Both the position numbers and the translations under genes were made by a program. 10,302 bases of DNA from the NCBI GenBank assembly GCA_002591705.1, contig PAAB01000007.1, forward strand, positions 21,665 through 31,966, in the 5' to 3' direction. Positions 7,129 through 10,302 of this stretch are shown here, in pieces (position 1 is the first letter of the stretch; every line of letters begins with the position of its first letter). The DNA comes from Phycisphaerae bacterium. Its GTDB lineage: Bacteria; Planctomycetota; Phycisphaerae; Phycisphaerales; SM1A02. Under the pieces are notes generated by a model. The model was not told the DNA's origin and did no database searches. It worked only from the letters and a program-made list of their open reading frames with translations.

Positions 7129-8295
7129 ATGCCCCTGCTGCTTTCCATCCTGCTGTTGACGGCCATCGCCCCGGAGCCCCCGGCACCGTCCACCCCGCCC
7201 CCGAACCCCCCCCCGGCGGCGCCCACCGAGGCGTCGGAACCAACTCGCGAATACGTCCTTCGGCAGGATCCCATCTCGGACGTCATCGATCGTGCCCGCT
7301 CGTGCCTCGGGCCGGAGTTCCGCGTGTACGAGGAGCGGTATTGGATCGTTCTGACCGACGCGGATTACGCAAGCATCAAGCACATCCACCATGACCTCAA
7401 GGCGACACGTCATCAGTTCAACCGTCTCTGCCAGATCCTCGGATCCGTACGGCCGATGCCGCGACACAAGATGCTGTGCATCGTCTTCCGGGATCATCGT
7501 GCATTCACCGACTTTGCCTCCACCTGCGGCCGCATTCCCAGCAACGTGTCTCCAGCCATCGGCGGATTCTTCTCACCGGTGGATCAGTGGATCGTGTTCT
7601 ACGAACCCCGGGGCATGCCCGCGCTCGTCGATGCCAGGGAGCAGATCCGCACGGCACGCGATGAACTCGAGGAGTACGAGGAGAGGAACGAACGGACCGA
7701 ATCCGCCCCACTGATCGAGGAACGACAACGAAAGGCCGCCGAATCCTGGAATCGCCACCTGGAACAGCAGCGGAATCGGCTCGATCGGATCGAACAGGAA
7801 CTGCGGACATCCATCACCACCCACGAGGCGTTCCATCAGCTCAGTTGGCTTGCCGGATTCGTGGACAGTCGCGGGGGATGGGGGTACTGGCTCCACGAAG
7901 GCTTCGCGACCTGCTTCGAGACCGACGACACCGCCTACGCGTTCGGACCCGCCCACGAATCCCGACTTCGTCTTGACGGCTTCCGTTCGGCCCTGGCCGC
8001 CAATGAACTGATGCCCCTGCGGACGCTCCTCACGTTCCACAACTTCGCGGATGTTCCACCCGAGCGGATCACGGTGTTCTACAACCAGTCCTACGCCCTG
8101 GTCAGATGGTTGTATCGATTCCGAAGAACGCAGCTCAACAACTACCTGCGTTCGCTGCGTGAACGCCGGGATCTCGAGTTTCCGCGGGACTTCATCCCGG
8201 CCTTCGAGGACGCCTTCGGCCCCATCGATCGCCTCGAACGGAGATGGCTTCGTGATGAAATGGACCAGTGGGATGCTAGCCGGCGGGATCCGTGA
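7129..8295 (+). CDS. DUF1570-type putative exported zinc metalloprotease with coiled-coil insert
   Basis: A 388-residue protein. ATG 7129 is preferred over GTG 7108 because GGAG (7120-7123) lies 5 nt upstream and the protein then begins with a clean hydrophobic leader, MPLLLSILLLTAIA. A Pro-rich linker (15-37, encoded partly by a 9-C run) follows. Residues 60-165 match the N-terminal alpha/beta part of DUF1570 proteins (YWIVLTDADY, MLCIVFRDHRAF, GGFFSPVDQWIVFYE). Residues 168-228 are very rich in Glu, Arg and Gln and predict as a coiled coil. The catalytic segment has THEAFHQLSW (231-240, HExxH at 232-236) and WLHEGFATCFE (254-264), whose Glu257 fits a gluzincin third zinc ligand 21 residues on. 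The C-terminal half is helical with NQSYALVRWLY. DUF1570 is typical of planctomycetes; substrates are unknown. The 3' end overlaps the convergent YihY gene by 20 bp. Confidence 0.82.
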   Translation: MPLLLSILLLTAIAPEPPAPSTPPPNPPPAAPTEASEPTREYVLRQDPISDVIDRARSCLGPEFRVYEERYWIVLTDADYASIKHIHHDLKATRHQFNRLCQILGSVRPMPRHKMLCIVFRDHRAFTDFASTCGRIPSNVSPAIGGFFSPVDQWIVFYEPRGMPALVDAREQIRTARDELEEYEERNERTESAPLIEERQRKAAESWNRHLEQQRNRLDRIEQELRTSITTHEAFHQLSWLAGFVDSRGGWGYWLHEGFATCFETDDTAYAFGPAHESRLRLDGFRSALAANELMPLRTLLTFHNFADVPPERITVFYNQSYALVRWLYRFRRTQLNNYLRSLRERRDLEFPRDFIPAFEDAFGPIDRLERRWLRDEMDQWDASRRDP

Positions 8296-9259
8296 TCCGC
8301 TCGCGGCTCCGGAGATCACCGAGCCGCTGCGAAACCATCGTGATCTCCAGCCCGTAGAGCACCGACAACCACATCAGGTACATCCAGAACATGAACACCG
8401 GTACGAATCCGAGACTGCCCCCCAGCGGGCTGGATCGCACTGCACCGTCGATGTACAGCGTCAGGATCCATTGCCCGATCCCCAGCAGGATGGTGGCGCA
8501 GGCGGCCCCCAGTGCGGCCGGACGACGGCGCACGTGCCGGGCGGGAATCCGTCGGTAGCAGAACCGAAGCAGCCACCACAGGGACACGATGGAGACGATC
8601 GACTGCAGCAGCGGCGTGATCCACGTCCAGAACCCCAGCACGACGGCCGTCTGTTCGATGGCCCGATCGATGCACCAGACGGCGACCACCGTGAGCAGCG
8701 GCGCGAGCACGATCACACCCACGTAGACCCAGATGCGACGCTTGATCCAGTCACCAGGCCGCGAACGCGTGATCACGTTGAAGGTGGTGTCGACCTCCTC
8801 GACCAGCCGCAGTGCCGAATAGAGGACCACTGCGAGACCGATCCAGGTCAGGCCGGTGAGGTCCATCGCCATGGCCTGCTCGGCCATGCGCTGGAGCCAT
8901 TCGACCAGATCGATCGTCTCGTTCGCCCCACCGTCCGTCGACGGGATGGTGATCCGGATGTCCTGCAGATGGAACCAGCGGGCAAGATCGTTCACGCTTT
9001 CGAGGAAGAGTTCCTTCTTGACCACCGCCTTGGCGAACAAGGCGGCCAGCACGAGCATGGGCATCATCGAGAAGAGCGTCCGGAAGGTCAGGGCCGCGGC
9101 ATTGGACCCGGCACGATCACGACGCATCTGGCGGTAGGCGGATCGCCACAGCTGCCAGAGGAAGCGGATGAAGCGCTGCCCCCGGGTCAGTTCGGCCCGC
9201 GGCATGGCCTCGAGCCGCCGGAGCAGCTGCCGCAACCGGTTGAACGTGCCCTGCTCCAT
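8276..9259 (-). CDS. YihY/BrkB family inner-membrane protein
   Basis: A 327-residue protein with a basic cytoplasmic N-terminus and about six membrane segments (roughly 57-79, 135-158, 176-198, 207-231, 247-272, 283-306). The family signature AAALTFRTLFSMMPMLVL (54-71) matches the YihY/BrkB pattern A-A-L-A-F-x-x-L-F-S-x-x-P. The C-terminal SPLGGSLGFVPVFMFWMYL (277-295) and YGLEITMVSQRL (302-313) match its final helix pair. An extracytoplasmic loop of about 55 residues (80-134) is longer and more polar than I expect. The family was once misnamed ribonuclease BN; its role is unsettled and may be transport or envelope related. ATG 9259 is set by GAGGAGG just upstream; the open frame to 9394 has no homology. 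It is convergent with, and overlaps, the DUF1570 gene by 20 bp, and diverges from the pseudouridine synthase. Confidence 0.88.
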   Translation of the reverse strand: MEQGTFNRLRQLLRRLEAMPRAELTRGQRFIRFLWQLWRSAYRQMRRDRAGSNAAALTFRTLFSMMPMLVLAALFAKAVVKKELFLESVNDLARWFHLQDIRITIPSTDGGANETIDLVEWLQRMAEQAMAMDLTGLTWIGLAVVLYSALRLVEEVDTTFNVITRSRPGDWIKRRIWVYVGVIVLAPLLTVVAVWCIDRAIEQTAVVLGFWTWITPLLQSIVSIVSLWWLLRFCYRRIPARHVRRRPAALGAACATILLGIGQWILTLYIDGAVRSSPLGGSLGFVPVFMFWMYLMWLSVLYGLEITMVSQRLGDLRSRERITDPAG

Positions 9260-9262
9260 TGA

Positions 9263-9269
9263 CCTCCTC
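9263..9269 (-). promoter_or_regulatory. Shine-Dalgarno for the YihY gene
   Basis: GAGGAGG on the minus strand lies 3 nt before ATG 9259 (6 nt if only the first GAGG pairs). It decides this start over the longer open frame. Confidence 0.65.
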
Positions 9270-9302
9270 GTCGAGACCTGCCCGCGGCCCGATCGGCGAC
9301 CG

Positions 9303-9322
9303 GAGGCGATTCGGAACGCCTC
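9303..9322. repeat. Hairpin GAGGCG/CGCCTC in the YihY/pseudouridine-synthase divergent gap
   Basis: A perfect 6-bp inverted repeat flanks an 8-nt centre (ATTCGGAA) that can add two A-T pairs with a bulged A. It lies 44 bp upstream of the YihY start and about 120 bp upstream of the synthase start, where an operator or leader structure would sit. No U-run follows on either strand. The rest of the 184-bp gap (9260-9443) holds only weak promoter-like words such as TAGACT at 9412. Confidence 0.45.
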
Positions 9323-9443
9323 AGGACCCTCTACGCGGGATTCGATGCATATCGGCAAGGAATGGGTTCCCAAGCCACAGCGTGGCCCACGCACCTCCGC
9401 GATGCTCCCGGTAGACTACTCGATTCGAACCCACGGATTCCCC

Positions 9444-10302
9444 ATGCCCCGAGACGACGAATCACGACCTGCCCCGGTCCCTCCCCCGCCCCCGCCCGGC
9501 GCGGGCTGGTCGGTCGCACCGGACCCCGACACCCCCCGGGACGACGGCGAGGCCTACCGCGATGCCCAGCGAGGGCAGCGCCTGCAGAAGGTGCTGGCCG
9601 CGGCCGGAGTCGCTTCGTGTCGGGACTGCGAGCAGCTCATCACGTCCGGTGAAGTCCGCGTGAACGGGACGCTCGTCGACTGGCTTCCGGCCTGGGTCGA
9701 CCCGCAGCGGGATCGCATCACGGTCTCCGGCGAGGGCGTTCGGACCAGTGCCCCGCTGGTCCATGTCCTGCTCTTCAAACCCCGCGGGGTCGTGTGCACC
9801 AACGACGATCCCGGCGATCGACGCCGAGCCATCGATCTCGTTCCCCATCCCTCCCGGGCGAGACTGTTTCCGGTCGGCCGGCTCGACATCGATTCCTCGG
9901 GCCTCCTGATCCTCACCAACGACGGTGAACTCGCAGCGCGGCTGACCCATCCTCGTCACGGCATCCGCAAGGAATACGAAGTGTCCGTCCAGGGCGAGCT
10001 CACCGATCGTGAGATCCAGCGTCTGCAACGCGGCGTGCTGCTCACGAGCAGACGACGCGCCCGCCGTCGCCCATCCGGTGCGGAGGACATGAAACGCCAT
10101 GCCGCCTCCTCGATCGAACTGATCCACCGGGACCGCGATCGGACCCGGCTGAAGATCGTGCTGGCGGAAGGTCGCAATCGACAGATCCGGCGGATGATGG
10201 CGAAGCTGGGTCACCCGGTGAAGAAACTGCGACGAATCAAGATCGGACCGCTGAACCTCAAGGGAATGCAACCGGGCCAATGGCGGGATCTGTCGCAGGG
10301 CG
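9444..10302 (+). CDS. RsuA/RluB-family pseudouridine synthase (3' truncated by window edge)
   Basis: 286 complete codons are visible with no stop before the window edge. It would isomerise a specific uridine in rRNA to pseudouridine. Residues 1-43 are a Pro- and Asp-rich, probably disordered extension (PAPVPPPPPPGAG at 10-22). An S4 RNA-binding domain follows: RLQKVLAAAGVASCRDCEQL (46-65) and GEVRVNG (69-75). The catalytic domain has VLLFKPRGVVCT (108-119), the active-site FPVGRLDIDSSGLLILTNDG (142-161, catalytic Asp148), THPRHGIRKEYEV (168-180), and the C-terminal signature AEGRNRQIRRMMAKLGHPVK (241-260) with LRRIKIGPL. S4 plus GRLD places it in the RsuA/RluB/RluE/RluF group; RluB (23S rRNA) is the likeliest but cannot be proven. 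An Arg-rich stretch RRRARRRP at 203-210 sits where relatives have a conserved turn. No clear Shine-Dalgarno precedes ATG 9444. The strand agrees with the propeller and DUF1570 genes but no partner is adjacent. Confidence 0.92.
   Translation, partial: MPRDDESRPAPVPPPPPPGAGWSVAPDPDTPRDDGEAYRDAQRGQRLQKVLAAAGVASCRDCEQLITSGEVRVNGTLVDWLPAWVDPQRDRITVSGEGVRTSAPLVHVLLFKPRGVVCTNDDPGDRRRAIDLVPHPSRARLFPVGRLDIDSSGLLILTNDGELAARLTHPRHGIRKEYEVSVQGELTDREIQRLQRGVLLTSRRRARRRPSGAEDMKRHAASSIELIHRDRDRTRLKIVLAEGRNRQIRRMMAKLGHPVKKLRRIKIGPLNLKGMQPGQWRDLSQG

Noticed and set aside
8051..9262. 403-codon plus-strand frame opposite the YihY gene
   Set aside because: The translation is rich in His, Arg, Pro, Gln and Asp with no domain. 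The minus-strand frame encodes a clear membrane protein.
9420..9440. GATTCGAACCC, the reverse complement of a tRNA T-loop (GGGTTCGAATC)
   Set aside because: The flanking 5-nt arms do not pair and no acceptor, D or anticodon arm can be built. Chance match.
9462..10280. 272-codon minus-strand frame opposite the pseudouridine synthase
   Set aside because: The plus frame has S4, GRLD and EGRNRQIRRM motifs; the minus frame has none.

Overview
The window is GC-rich, fully packed bacterial chromosome with strong third-position GC. It carries nine complete protein genes and two that run off the edges. I see no RNA genes, mobile elements, CRISPR arrays or phage genes. The best guess for the host is a planctomycete, perhaps Phycisphaerae-like. 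This rests on a DUF1570 putative metalloprotease (a family expanded in that phylum), a secreted PQQ-type propeller, a nuoB separated from other nuo genes, and many genes without a clear Shine-Dalgarno (SD) site. It is an inference from gene content, not proof.

Layout. (1) 1-2256, plus strand: the 3' part of gluQ (tRNA-Asp glutamylation), a DUF192 lipoprotein-like gene overlapping it by 19 bp, then a SpoIIE/RsbU-type PP2C phosphatase with a degenerate receiver-like N-terminus. No ATG, GTG or TTG lies at the real beginning of the phosphatase; a CTG at 1015 with a well-placed AGGAG is the best start. (2) 2263-2883, minus: riboflavin synthase. (3) 3005-5852, plus: an exported beta-propeller protein and purH (last two steps to IMP). 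(4) 5859-6885, minus: a STAS-domain protein followed by an isolated nuoB (complex I). (5) 7129-8295, plus: DUF1570 putative zinc protease. (6) 8276-9259, minus: YihY/BrkB membrane protein. (7) 9444 to the end, plus: RsuA/RluB-type pseudouridine synthase, cut by the window edge.

Most genes are housekeeping (cofactor, purine, tRNA/rRNA modification, respiration). The two signalling genes, the PP2C phosphatase and the STAS protein, belong to families that cooperate in partner switching, but they lie 4 kb apart on opposite strands. The STAS protein also has Val where the usual phospho-Ser sits, so a direct pairing is not supported. All three convergent gene pairs end within 6 bp of each other or overlap, leaving no room for conventional terminators. 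Every intergenic gap is under 250 bp. The two longest divergent gaps (6886-7128 and 9260-9443) each contain a GC-rich hairpin.

I found no convincing new multi-gene system. The most rewarding details are the non-canonical start of the phosphatase, its pseudo-receiver domain, the non-standard STAS phosphosite, the lone nuoB beside a STAS gene, and the coiled-coil-bearing DUF1570 protein.
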